38,044 nucleotides of DNA. It comes from Caldifarciminota bacterium. Lineage in GTDB: Bacteria > Hydrothermota > Hydrothermia > LBFQ01 > DSFT01. Below are positions 1-7,564 of the stretch, in pieces (the first letter of the stretch is position 1; each line of letters begins with the position of its first letter). Location of the stretch: positions 1 to 38,044 of the forward strand of contig JANXBH010000015.1 in assembly GCA_025060695.1 (NCBI GenBank), written 5' to 3'. The notes under the pieces are model-generated. The model was not told the DNA's origin, searched no databases, and saw only the letters and a program-made list of their open reading frames with translations. A program made the position numbers and the translations under genes.

Positions 1-396
1 AGGATTAGTTATTACATCATCTAAAGAACCATTAGACTTTTCGTATAGTTTTAGATTATAGCTATAACCTCCAATATTAAATAATGGATATACCAAAAGC
101 TTTCCTGAAGAATATATAACATATCCTAAGGAAAATGCACCACCTGACAAGCCATACCTTGCATACTTATTAGATTTGTTATCACTATTAGAGAATCCTC
201 CAAAACCAAGGCCACCTATTACAAAATTCCTAAAAATACCATATCCAAAGCCACAGCTTGATAAATCAACACTCTTTAGTTCAGGATATCCTCTATCTGA
301 GAGATAGTTAGAAAGTTGTTTATTATCCACAAAACTTATCCCTACTGAAAAACCTCCGAATCCACCATATATGGAGTTTATAAGATAAATCATCAT
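1..396 (-). CDS. Partial glycine-rich surface/outer-membrane-like protein
   Basis: This reading frame is open from its start to the window edge, so only the N-terminal 132 residues are visible. It begins MMIYLINSIYGGFGGFSVGI, a very short hydrophobic leader followed by a glycine- and aromatic-rich stretch with alternating hydrophobic residues (repeated GGFG and GYG patterns). That pattern is typical of beta-barrel or other surface proteins in AT-rich FCB-like bacteria. A good Shine-Dalgarno sequence (AAGGAGG) lies 7 bases before the first ATG, which supports that start over the second ATG directly after it. It is divergent from nadC. I do not recognise a named family, and the surface location is inferred from composition only. 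Confidence 0.6.
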   Translation of the reverse strand, partial: MMIYLINSIYGGFGGFSVGISFVDNKQLSNYLSDRGYPELKSVDLSSCGFGYGIFRNFVIGGLGFGGFSNSDNKSNKYARYGLSGGAFSLGYVIYSSGKLLVYPLFNIGGYSYNLKLYEKSNGSLDDVITNP

Positions 397-423
397 CTTT
401 CTTCCTCCTTTTTTATAAAAAGA

Positions 424-440
424 ACTTTGTAAAACAAAGT
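424..440. repeat. Inverted repeat in the nadC upstream region
   Basis: ACTTTGT-AAA-ACAAAGT forms a perfect 7-base inverted repeat between two divergent genes. It lies about 45 bases upstream of the nadC promoter-like box. Because both flanking genes point away from it, it is not a terminator for either and could be an operator. The binding protein is unknown. Confidence 0.4.
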
Positions 441-483
441 AATGAAAGTTTAAGGGATGATAATTAGACTTTACACAAAAATA

Positions 484-493
484 CTTTAAAATT
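484..493 (+). promoter_or_regulatory. -10-like box of nadC
   Basis: CTTTAAAATT is present, with its TAAAAT core 10 bases before the nadC ATG. No Shine-Dalgarno sequence lies between, so a very short or absent leader is expected. Confidence 0.5.
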
Positions 494-502
494 AGAAAAA
501 TT

Positions 503-1345
503 ATGGAAGTTCTTAAATCTGAATTAGATTTCTATATAAAGCTTGCACTATTAGAAGATAGTTTATATGGAGATTTAACAAGTGAAATTCTTGAGATAAA
601 TGCTAATGGTGAGTTTTTGCTGTTAGCAAAGGAAGATTTTATTTTATGTGGAATAAGCATATTTGAAAGGGTTTTTAAATTCTTAGATGAAAATATTAAA
701 TTTGAGACATATTATAAAGATGGAGATTTAGTAAAAAGTGGAGAAATTATTTCAAGAATTTCGGGTAATGTTAAAAGCATTTTAAGGGGTGAAAGGGTAG
801 CCTTAAATTTTCTTCAAAAGTTATCAGGTATAGCAACTAATACCTATAATTTTGTAAAGCTTGTTGAGGGGACTAAAGTAAAAATTCTCGATACAAGAAA
901 GACTACTCCACTATATAGAAAGTTAGAAAAATATGCAGTTAAGATAGGTGGAGGATATAATCATAGATTTTCGCTATTTGATGGAGTTTTAATTAAGGAT
1001 AATCACATTAAAGTTCTTGGAGGTATTGAGAATGCTATTAAAATAGCAATAAAAAATAAACCATTTGGAAAAAAGATAGAAGTAGAGATTTCTAATATAG
1101 ATGAATTGAAAATTGTCTTAAATTATCCAATTGATATAGTAATGTTTGACAATTTTGGTATTGATATGATAAAAGAAGCGGTAAAGTTAATAGATAAAAA
1201 GCTTGAAATTGAAGTTTCAGGTGGTGTAAATATTAATAATGTAAGAGATATTGCTTTGCTTGGTGTTGATTATATATCAATTGGTGCATTAACTCATTCC
1301 TCAAGGTGGGTTGATGTTTCATTAGAATTTAATCAACTATTCTAA
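503..1345 (+). CDS. nadC: Nicotinate-nucleotide pyrophosphorylase (carboxylating)
   Basis: NadC converts quinolinate and phosphoribosyl pyrophosphate to nicotinate mononucleotide, CO2 and pyrophosphate in cytoplasmic de novo NAD synthesis. The 280-residue length is normal for the family. Visible family segments are ALLEDSLYGDLTSEI near the N-terminus, LSGIATNTY, the phosphoribosyl/quinolinate-binding LDTRKTTP stretch, GGGYNHRFSLFDGVLIKDNH in the middle, and the C-terminal SGGVN...SIGALTHS barrel end. The ATG lies 10 bases after a TAAAAT box without a Shine-Dalgarno sequence. The 3' end overlaps the convergent lamin-tail gene by 17 bases. No nadA or nadB is visible beside it. Confidence 0.95.
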   Translation: MEVLKSELDFYIKLALLEDSLYGDLTSEILEINANGEFLLLAKEDFILCGISIFERVFKFLDENIKFETYYKDGDLVKSGEIISRISGNVKSILRGERVALNFLQKLSGIATNTYNFVKLVEGTKVKILDTRKTTPLYRKLEKYAVKIGGGYNHRFSLFDGVLIKDNHIKVLGGIENAIKIAIKNKPFGKKIEVEISNIDELKIVLNYPIDIVMFDNFGIDMIKEAVKLIDKKLEIEVSGGVNINNVRDIALLGVDYISIGALTHSSRWVDVSLEFNQLF

Positions 1346-2756
1346 AGTAAGTTTTTTTACTTTTTTTCGGACTTTTAACAAGAAGTATATAAATACCACT
1401 ACTTAAATTGTTCGTATTTAAATTGAAAACAATTCTGTTTGTATTTTCAGCACTATAGAGTTTACTTATAAGTCTTCCTATGTTATCAAAAAGTAAAACT
1501 TCTACATCAGTATTTTCATATAGATAAGCGGAAATTGTAATTATTTCTCCTTTTCTCACCCTTTTATTTGAAACAAAAATATCTAAATTTAGAGAACTAT
1601 CGCTAATATATACACTATTTAACCTATTAGGTGTACCATATTCAACAAGCGAACTTTTAAAACTTTCCTTAAGATATCCTTTTAAACTTGGGTTTACTTT
1701 TTCTAAAGTTAAATTTCCTTTTCCTCCATACGAGGAACTATAATATACACTATCAAAAATAAAACCGAACCTTGAATATAATACAAGACTTTCATAATTA
1801 TCATTTAGTGTTATAAAATCCTCTAAACTATCTGCTCTAAAGACTTTATAGCTATAAGGCTGAACAGTTCCCTTCAAATTTACAATATTACCTGATAGGT
1901 CCTTTAAGTAAAATTTGCTAAGGTCAATTGAAGTATTTGATACATTGTAAATTTCAATCCACTCTGGTCCTAAGTCATATTCTATCTCATTTAATACAAC
2001 AATAGGATAGTAAATGGGAACATATATGTATTCAGAAAAATCATTTGAGACTAACTCTATTTTTGGAGATTTGAGTTCGTTTAAATTTATAGAAATTTCA
2101 TAACTACCACCTTGAGGTATTTGAACTTGATATAAAAATGTATCTCCTGATATAACTTTCACTTCCTGAATATAGCTTTCGTTTGAGAGATTTTTAAGTT
2201 TAATTTTTAATTGAGAAAGTGTTAAATATGCACTATCTAATTTTATGATACTATTTGAAAATATTGAATTTTGATAATTTGGAGTTCCATTTAAAATTAA
2301 GCTTTGACCCCATTCATCAATTTGAAAATTTATTCTTTCTACTGAATAGCCTTGACTTATATTAGTTATTGGTTTTTGAAATTTTGAAATTGTATCGTTG
2401 CTTTGATTTAATATATAAATACTATCTGTTTTTGAAAGTCCATTTCCTATAGAATTATCTTCAGTAGTTAAAATATTTCCAAAAAGATTATAATTTATTG
2501 GGCAGTTTGACAGATAGTCTCTATCAATTATTAAAGCATATTCCTTTGGTAAAATATATAATCTGGAAAAAGTATTATTTGGAGGGTTTTGAATTTCAAA
2601 TATAAAATCAATGTCTTCACCATCCGCGATTCTAAAACCATTTAAAAATATGGTGTCATCCGAAGGATTATATAGTTCAACATATTCTCCACAAGTTTCG
2701 CTTATTGGATAGTTCATTACTTCATTTATAATAATGGAAATTAATACTTTTAGCAT
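1329..2756 (-). CDS. Secreted protein with two lamin-tail domains and a C-terminal sorting-like domain
   Basis: This is a 475-residue extracytoplasmic protein. A lamin-tail-like domain starts almost at the N-terminus (INEVMNYP, then GEYVELYNPSDDTIFLNGF). A second copy begins near residue 255 (LNEIEYDLGPEWIEIYN, then TSIDLSKFYL). The last 80 residues form a beta-rich FlgD/T9SS type A-like domain (VLLFDNIGRLISKLY, then LSSGIYILLV). The ATG sits 6 bases after a TAAAAT box whose TAA is in frame, so translation cannot begin further upstream. The apparent export leader is therefore only about MLKVLISI. The substrate or ligand is unknown, and surface localisation is inferred from the domains. Confidence 0.75.
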   Translation of the reverse strand: MLKVLISIIINEVMNYPISETCGEYVELYNPSDDTIFLNGFRIADGEDIDFIFEIQNPPNNTFSRLYILPKEYALIIDRDYLSNCPINYNLFGNILTTEDNSIGNGLSKTDSIYILNQSNDTISKFQKPITNISQGYSVERINFQIDEWGQSLILNGTPNYQNSIFSNSIIKLDSAYLTLSQLKIKLKNLSNESYIQEVKVISGDTFLYQVQIPQGGSYEISINLNELKSPKIELVSNDFSEYIYVPIYYPIVVLNEIEYDLGPEWIEIYNVSNTSIDLSKFYLKDLSGNIVNLKGTVQPYSYKVFRADSLEDFITLNDNYESLVLYSRFGFIFDSVYYSSSYGGKGNLTLEKVNPSLKGYLKESFKSSLVEYGTPNRLNSVYISDSSLNLDIFVSNKRVRKGEIITISAYLYENTDVEVLLFDNIGRLISKLYSAENTNRIVFNLNTNNLSSGIYILLVKSPKKSKKTYFRIVD

Positions 2757-2762
2757 GTCTAT

Positions 2763-2770
2763 ATTTTAAA
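2763..2770 (-). promoter_or_regulatory. -10-like box of the lamin-tail gene
   Basis: On the minus strand TTTAAAAT precedes the ATG with a 6-base gap. The TAA of the box is an in-frame stop for the gene. Confidence 0.5.
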
Positions 2771-2773
2771 CCA

Positions 2774-2783
2774 TTAAAATTTT
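2774..2783 (+). promoter_or_regulatory. -10-like box of the barrel gene
   Basis: TTAAAATTTT has its TAAAAT core 6 bases before the TTG start and contains an in-frame TAA. It lies back to back with the box of the divergent lamin-tail gene. Confidence 0.5.
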
Positions 2784-2786
2784 CTT

Positions 2787-3902
2787 TTGCATCTTATATT
2801 ATCATTTTGGATAATGGAAGAGGTTGATACATTTGGAAATAGTTTTATTTCTGACTATATAAAGGGTGTATTTTTGGAATTTGAGAATTATAAATTTTAT
2901 GGTATAAATTTTCACAATGAAAATATTTTACTTCAACTTGGAGGTTTTTATGAGAAGGGTACTTACAATAAAAGAAAATTCTGGAATTTATATGCAGGCT
3001 ATGAAAATGCATTTTTTATTTTAAATGTGAATGATTTTTTAATTACTATTGGAAGAAGAACTCCGAGGATTTCAAGGGCAATTTTATGGGATAATTTTGC
3101 ACTGGATGGATTTAATTTAATTTATAGAAAAGCCATATTTTCTTATAGTTTTTGGGTTAATAAAATAAATTCCTTAATTACTCCAGAAAGCGTTAGTGCT
3201 ATAGGAAAAACTTATCCTCCTGGCTACTTATTTGATAGATACTTGACAATTAGAAGGCTTGAAATTTATTCAAAAGTTGGAAATTTTTATATAACTGATT
3301 ACGGTATTTTGCCACTTCCATATGAAAGGTCTATACCCTTTAGTTTGCTAAATCCATTTATATCAAGTTATAACTTGCAATGGAATGAGGGCTACGAAAC
3401 TAATACAATTTTATCTTTTGGATATTATAATAGGAGCTTTCTTTTTGAGTTATCAATTGACGATTTTCAATATAGTAAAGAAACTATAAATAAAATTCCT
3501 CCAAAATTAGCATTTTGGACTTACTATAAATGGAAAAACTATAAGTTTGAATTACTATATGCCATGCCATATACTTTCAATAATAAGAGATTTATTTCAA
3601 AATGGATTATATACGATGAAACTCCATCTTTAATAAGTTCAGATGAGGCAATATTAAGAATTGCTTATTTTACATTAGATAATTTTTTTTCAATTGGAAT
3701 AAAAGCGAAAGGTAGTGTAGATGTATATCAAAAAGAAGAAAACTATGTATTTAAGCTTCCTCTAATTGAACCTATAGAATATTTTCCAATAGCTAAAGCA
3801 TATAGAGTTTTTCACTACAATTCTCTTGTTTTGAAATTAGGTTTTTACTATGATGAAAATTTTCTTATTGATATTAACTTTCTTTTTGGGTTTAGATACT
3901 AA
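2787..3902 (+). CDS. Probable outer-membrane beta-barrel protein
   Basis: This 371-residue protein is dominated by alternating hydrophobic, aromatic and polar residues throughout, and it ends in an aromatic residue (FLFGFRY), as outer-membrane barrels do. I see no enzymatic motif. The TTG start is preferred because an in-frame TAA lies 12 bases upstream inside the promoter box, and starting at the first ATG (MEEVDTFG) would remove the only hydrophobic leader. The leader is short (about HLILSFW). The gene is divergent from the lamin-tail gene and overlaps the convergent tldD by 11 bases. It could belong to a Wzi-like capsule-associated barrel family, but I cannot confirm that. Confidence 0.6.
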   Translation: MHLILSFWIMEEVDTFGNSFISDYIKGVFLEFENYKFYGINFHNENILLQLGGFYEKGTYNKRKFWNLYAGYENAFFILNVNDFLITIGRRTPRISRAILWDNFALDGFNLIYRKAIFSYSFWVNKINSLITPESVSAIGKTYPPGYLFDRYLTIRRLEIYSKVGNFYITDYGILPLPYERSIPFSLLNPFISSYNLQWNEGYETNTILSFGYYNRSFLFELSIDDFQYSKETINKIPPKLAFWTYYKWKNYKFELLYAMPYTFNNKRFISKWIIYDETPSLISSDEAILRIAYFTLDNFFSIGIKAKGSVDVYQKEENYVFKLPLIEPIEYFPIAKAYRVFHYNSLVLKLGFYYDENFLIDINFLFGFRY

Positions 3903-5328
3903 ACAGTTTTACTTTTCTAAATCTACAAGGACTTGAACCATGACTTACTCGCATGATTTGTCCTGGCTCACCTTTACCACAGTTTCTAACTCCCCATAGT
4001 TTCCAATATTTTTCATTAGCTACGCCGTCAAGACTGCTCCAAAAAATAGGTGATATTCCGTAATATACGGGATTTTTATATACTTCTTCTTTTATAAGTT
4101 TTCCGTTTTTTATTTTATACGCTATTTCGGTGGAAAATTGAAAATTTAATCTTTTTTGGTCAATTGACCAAGATTTATTAGTTTCAAGATAAAAACCATC
4201 CTTAATATCAGATATAAGTTCTTCAAGCTCTTTATCTCCTGGTAATAAATTTACATTTGTCATCCTTACTATGGGCATTCTTCTATATGAACTAGCTCTA
4301 GAGGCACCTGTTGATTTTTTATTAATAAATCCTGCACTATCCCTAGAAGATAAGTAATTTACTAAAATACCATTTTCAATAAGTATTTCTCTTTTAGCCT
4401 TTACTCCATCATCGTCATATCCAAATGTGCCGAGTCCTCCTTTAATTGTCCCGTCTTGAACTATATTCATAAATTCACTTCCAAACTTTATACCAATACT
4501 GTTAGCCCAAGATGTGCCTGCATAACTTGCTTCAAGACCTAAAACTCTATCAAGTTCTAATGCATGACCTACACTTTCATGTATTTGTAAGGCCATTTGA
4601 TGAGTCCCTATAATAATATCGTATTCTCCTTTCTCAATTCTCTTTCCACTTAAAAGTCTTAAAACTTCATCTCTAACTATATGTGCATTATCTTCCCATC
4701 TTTGTTCTAAAATAACTTCAAATCCTCCACTTTTCATATCTCCTCCATGGCTTGCAGGATAGGAGCGAAACTGGAAATCTTCGTCAGAAAATGCATATGC
4801 GGTATATCCACCACCACTATGGTAAATTACTTGATGTATAAATGCACCTTCAGTAGATGCAAAGAATTTTTCAGTCTTTATAAAATTCATATATTGTTCC
4901 ACAAGTTTAATTCTACTTTCACTTCTTAAAACTTTATCAACTCCTTCCATGATATTTAGTTTTTCCTCTAAAGGAACATTAAATGGGTCTATCTGGATAT
5001 TGGTTATATATTCATCAATGTGAACTTCTTCCTCTGTTAGTTTTAATCCTCCTTTTCCTATTGAATAACTTGCTTTTGCAATTTCAATAGCTTCTTTTAT
5101 AGTTTTATAAACACTATCTATTTCAAGACTGCTAGTGCTTGAAAATCCCCAAAATCCTCTGTACATAACCCTAATACCTATTCCTATTTCTAAATTATGA
5201 CTAATATTTTCAATCTCACCATTTTTATATTCAATAATTTCTTCTTCTTCGTTAATTAGTCTGATATCTCCATAGTCTACATTTTCCCTTTTTATCATAT
5301 CAATTGCAGTTTTTACTATTTCCTTCAT
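3892..5328 (-). CDS. tldD: TldD-type metallopeptidase
   Basis: TldD and its partner TldE (PmbA) form a zinc protease that trims peptides and processes some modified peptides in the cytoplasm. The zinc-site motif HESVGHALELD is intact near residue 255, and the conserved C-terminal segments CGKGEPGQ and VSHGSSPCRF are present. The length of 478 residues fits TldD. The start overlaps the end of tatA by 29 bases, making this the last gene of the nuoJ-to-tldD operon. No tldE gene is adjacent. The 3' end overlaps the convergent barrel gene by 11 bases. Confidence 0.92.
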   Translation of the reverse strand: MKEIVKTAIDMIKRENVDYGDIRLINEEEEIIEYKNGEIENISHNLEIGIGIRVMYRGFWGFSSTSSLEIDSVYKTIKEAIEIAKASYSIGKGGLKLTEEEVHIDEYITNIQIDPFNVPLEEKLNIMEGVDKVLRSESRIKLVEQYMNFIKTEKFFASTEGAFIHQVIYHSGGGYTAYAFSDEDFQFRSYPASHGGDMKSGGFEVILEQRWEDNAHIVRDEVLRLLSGKRIEKGEYDIIIGTHQMALQIHESVGHALELDRVLGLEASYAGTSWANSIGIKFGSEFMNIVQDGTIKGGLGTFGYDDDGVKAKREILIENGILVNYLSSRDSAGFINKKSTGASRASSYRRMPIVRMTNVNLLPGDKELEELISDIKDGFYLETNKSWSIDQKRLNFQFSTEIAYKIKNGKLIKEEVYKNPVYYGISPIFWSSLDGVANEKYWKLWGVRNCGKGEPGQIMRVSHGSSPCRFRKVKLFSI

Positions 5329-5491
5329 CTTCTATAACCTCCTTTATTTGTTCTTTTACTTCATTTAAATTTCTACTGAATTCACTATAAGCTTTCTTAA
5401 AGCTTCTTATTAGTTGTGGTATTTTATTAGGTCCAAATAGGATAAGAAATATAATCGCAATTAATAATATTTCCTGAAAACCTATATTCAT
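5300..5491 (-). CDS. tatA: Sec-independent translocase TatA/TatE-like protein
   Basis: TatA forms the pore of the twin-arginine system that exports folded proteins across the cytoplasmic membrane. The 63-residue protein has one N-terminal membrane helix (ILLIAIIFLILF), followed by the family hinge FGPNKIPQLIRSF and an amphipathic then charged tail. It overlaps rny by 4 bases and tldD by 29. No tatC is in the window. TatB is excluded mainly by the short length. Confidence 0.92.
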   Translation of the reverse strand: MNIGFQEILLIAIIFLILFGPNKIPQLIRSFKKAYSEFSRNLNEVKEQIKEVIEDEGNSKNCN

Positions 5492-7050
5492 CTTGCGTAT
5501 TCTATAGCTCTTGTTTCTCTAATTACAACAACTTTTATTTGACCTGGAAATTGTAATTCATCTTCTATTCTCCTTGATATACTTCTTGCTATTTCATATG
5601 CTTCGATATCTGAAACCTTATTGGCATCTACTATAACTCTTATTTCTCTACCTGCCTGAATTGCAAATGCTTTTTCAACACCACTATGTTCATATGCTAT
5701 TTCCTCAAGTCTTTGTATTCTTTGGATATATTTTTCAATACTTTCTCTTCTTGCACCCGGTCTTGAGCCACTAATTGCGTCTGCAGCTGCAACTATGGGT
5801 GCATATGGACTAATAGGCTCAACATCTCCGTGATGTGCCATAACTGCATTAACAACTATTTCACTTTCACCATATTTCTTTAAAAATTGTCCTCCGACTA
5901 TGGCATGTGGTCCTTCCTCGTCTATGACCTTACCTATATCATGCAATAATCCTGCTCTTTTTGCTATATTTTTGTCTAATCTTAGTTCACTTGCTATAAT
6001 TGCTGCAAGTTTTGCGGTTTCAATTGAGTGTAATAGCAAATTTTGTCCATAACTTGACCTATACTTCATTTTTCCAATATGATAGATAACTTCACTATGT
6101 ATTGGAGTTATTTCAAGGTTTAGGACAGTTTCCTCTCCTACACTTCTTATGTGATTTTCAAACTCTTCCTCTACTTTTTTATATATTTCCTCAATTCTTG
6201 CAGGATGTATTCTTCCATCCTCAATCAATCTCTCTATACACAATTTAGCTTTCTCTCTTCTTATTGCATCAAATGAGGATAAAACTATAACTTCTGGTGT
6301 ATCGTCAATAATAATCTCTACACCCATTATGCTTTCAAGTGCCCTAATATTTCTTCCTTCCCTTCCTATAATTCTTCCTTTAATATCGTCTAATGGTAAT
6401 TCTACTACACTTATTGTTGTTTCTGAAGTTTGACTACTCGCACATCTCTGAATTGCCTGTGCAATAATTTCCTTAGCATCCCTTTCTGCTTTTAATCTTG
6501 CCTCTTCCCTTATCCTGTGCGCAAGCTGTGCCGCTTCATATCTTACTTCCATTTCAATACTTCTTAATAATTCCTTCTTTGCTTCTTCTCTTGTCATACT
6601 TGCGACTTCCTCAAGTTTCTTACTAATTTCCATTAATTTCTCCTCTAATGTTCTTTCTCTAATGCTTATGGCTTTTTCTCTTTCTTGTAATTGCCTTTCT
6701 TTATTTTTTAATTCTTTTTCCCTTGTATCAATTTGTTCTGACTTTCTTTCAAGGTGTAGTTGTAGTTCTTCTAATTTTCTTCTTTCTCTGTCAAGTTCTT
6801 TTCTATCTCTGTAAATTTCATTTTCTAATTTCTTTCTTTCAGTATTTATAATTTCATTTGCCTTTATGTATGCTTGATTTATTATTTCGTTTGATTTTTG
6901 CTGTGCTTTATATATGAACTCATCCGCTTTTTTGATAGTTTCCTCATATTCCTTAATTTTCTTTTTAAGCTCATTTATTTTCATCCTCCCTACATAAAAG
7001 CCTAAAATAAATAAAATAATAGAAACTGCTATACAAACTATAAATTCCAT
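5488..7050 (-). CDS. rny: Ribonuclease Y
   Basis: RNase Y is a membrane-anchored endoribonuclease that initiates mRNA turnover. The 520 residues show an N-terminal membrane helix (FIVCIAVSIILFILGFYVG), a long charged coiled coil up to about residue 200, a KH domain (KGRIIGREGRNIRALES) and a catalytic HD domain (GLLHDIGKVIDEEGPHAI, then AHHGDVEP). The length is typical. A strong Shine-Dalgarno sequence (AAAGGAGG) precedes the ATG, unlike the operon-first genes of this window. The gap to zapA is 14 bases, and the gene overlaps tatA by 4. Confidence 0.97.
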   Translation of the reverse strand: MEFIVCIAVSIILFILGFYVGRMKINELKKKIKEYEETIKKADEFIYKAQQKSNEIINQAYIKANEIINTERKKLENEIYRDRKELDRERRKLEELQLHLERKSEQIDTREKELKNKERQLQEREKAISIRERTLEEKLMEISKKLEEVASMTREEAKKELLRSIEMEVRYEAAQLAHRIREEARLKAERDAKEIIAQAIQRCASSQTSETTISVVELPLDDIKGRIIGREGRNIRALESIMGVEIIIDDTPEVIVLSSFDAIRREKAKLCIERLIEDGRIHPARIEEIYKKVEEEFENHIRSVGEETVLNLEITPIHSEVIYHIGKMKYRSSYGQNLLLHSIETAKLAAIIASELRLDKNIAKRAGLLHDIGKVIDEEGPHAIVGGQFLKKYGESEIVVNAVMAHHGDVEPISPYAPIVAAADAISGSRPGARRESIEKYIQRIQRLEEIAYEHSGVEKAFAIQAGREIRVIVDANKVSDIEAYEIARSISRRIEDELQFPGQIKVVVIRETRAIEYAR

Positions 7051-7064
7051 AGCTAACCTCCTTT

Positions 7065-7343
7065 TTAACTTTCATCCAAGTTTTCAACAAAATTAAGAGC
7101 AGTTTCATAATCTTTTAACATTTGGTGAAGTTTTTCTATTTTCTTCTCCTTTTGTAATATCCTATGTGAAAGAAGTAAGACCAATAAAGCAATCTTTCTA
7201 TCTCTTGGCAGGGACTTATACTTTTCTTCAATATAGCTACTCACTTCTTCAATTATTTTTTTGATTTTATCTAATTCCTCCTGATTTTCCACTTTTATTT
7301 TAAAATTATACACACTTCCAAATATTTCAAATTCTACTTTCAT
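7065..7343 (-). CDS. zapA: Cell division protein ZapA
   Basis: ZapA bundles FtsZ filaments at the division site. The 92-residue protein has the family layout: an N-terminal beta segment (VEFEIFGSVYNFKI), a helix with EVSSYIEEKYKSLP, the hydrophobic helix KIALLVLLLSHRIL, and a C-terminal coiled coil. It overlaps the coiled-coil gene before it by 4 bases. A zapA-rny neighbourhood also occurs in other bacterial groups. Confidence 0.85.
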   Translation of the reverse strand: MKVEFEIFGSVYNFKIKVENQEELDKIKKIIEEVSSYIEEKYKSLPRDRKIALLVLLLSHRILQKEKKIEKLHQMLKDYETALNFVENLDES

Positions 7344-7564
7344 TTTTCAGCCTCTAAGATGTCAAGTCTTTCAATTATATGGCTTATTTTCTCTTCTAAG
7401 TTCCTAATAATTTTTTTTAATCTTTCATTTTCTATTTTTAGTCTTTCATTCTCCTCTTTTAATCTCTTATTCTCATCCATAAGCTTTACTATATTTCCCA
7501 TACTCTTTTTGTACAATCTTTCAAGTTTTTCTTCTAACTCCTTATCTCTTTCATCCATCTTCAC
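7340..7564 (-). CDS. Small coiled-coil protein, ZapB-like
   Basis: This 74-residue protein is almost wholly one charged coiled coil with regular leucine and isoleucine heptads (for example ENERLKIENERLKKII). It overlaps zapA and pheT by 4 bases each, so it is certainly translated within the operon. Its size, heptad pattern and position before zapA suggest a ZapB-like division factor that pairs with ZapA. Coiled-coil sequence alone cannot establish that function. Confidence 0.65.
   Translation of the reverse strand: MKMDERDKELEEKLERLYKKSMGNIVKLMDENKRLKEENERLKIENERLKKIIRNLEEKISHIIERLDILEAEK

Noticed and set aside
4747-4929. 60-codon open frame on the plus strand inside tldD
   Set aside because: It is the antisense of the conserved tldD core, with no promoter box or Shine-Dalgarno sequence and no domain.
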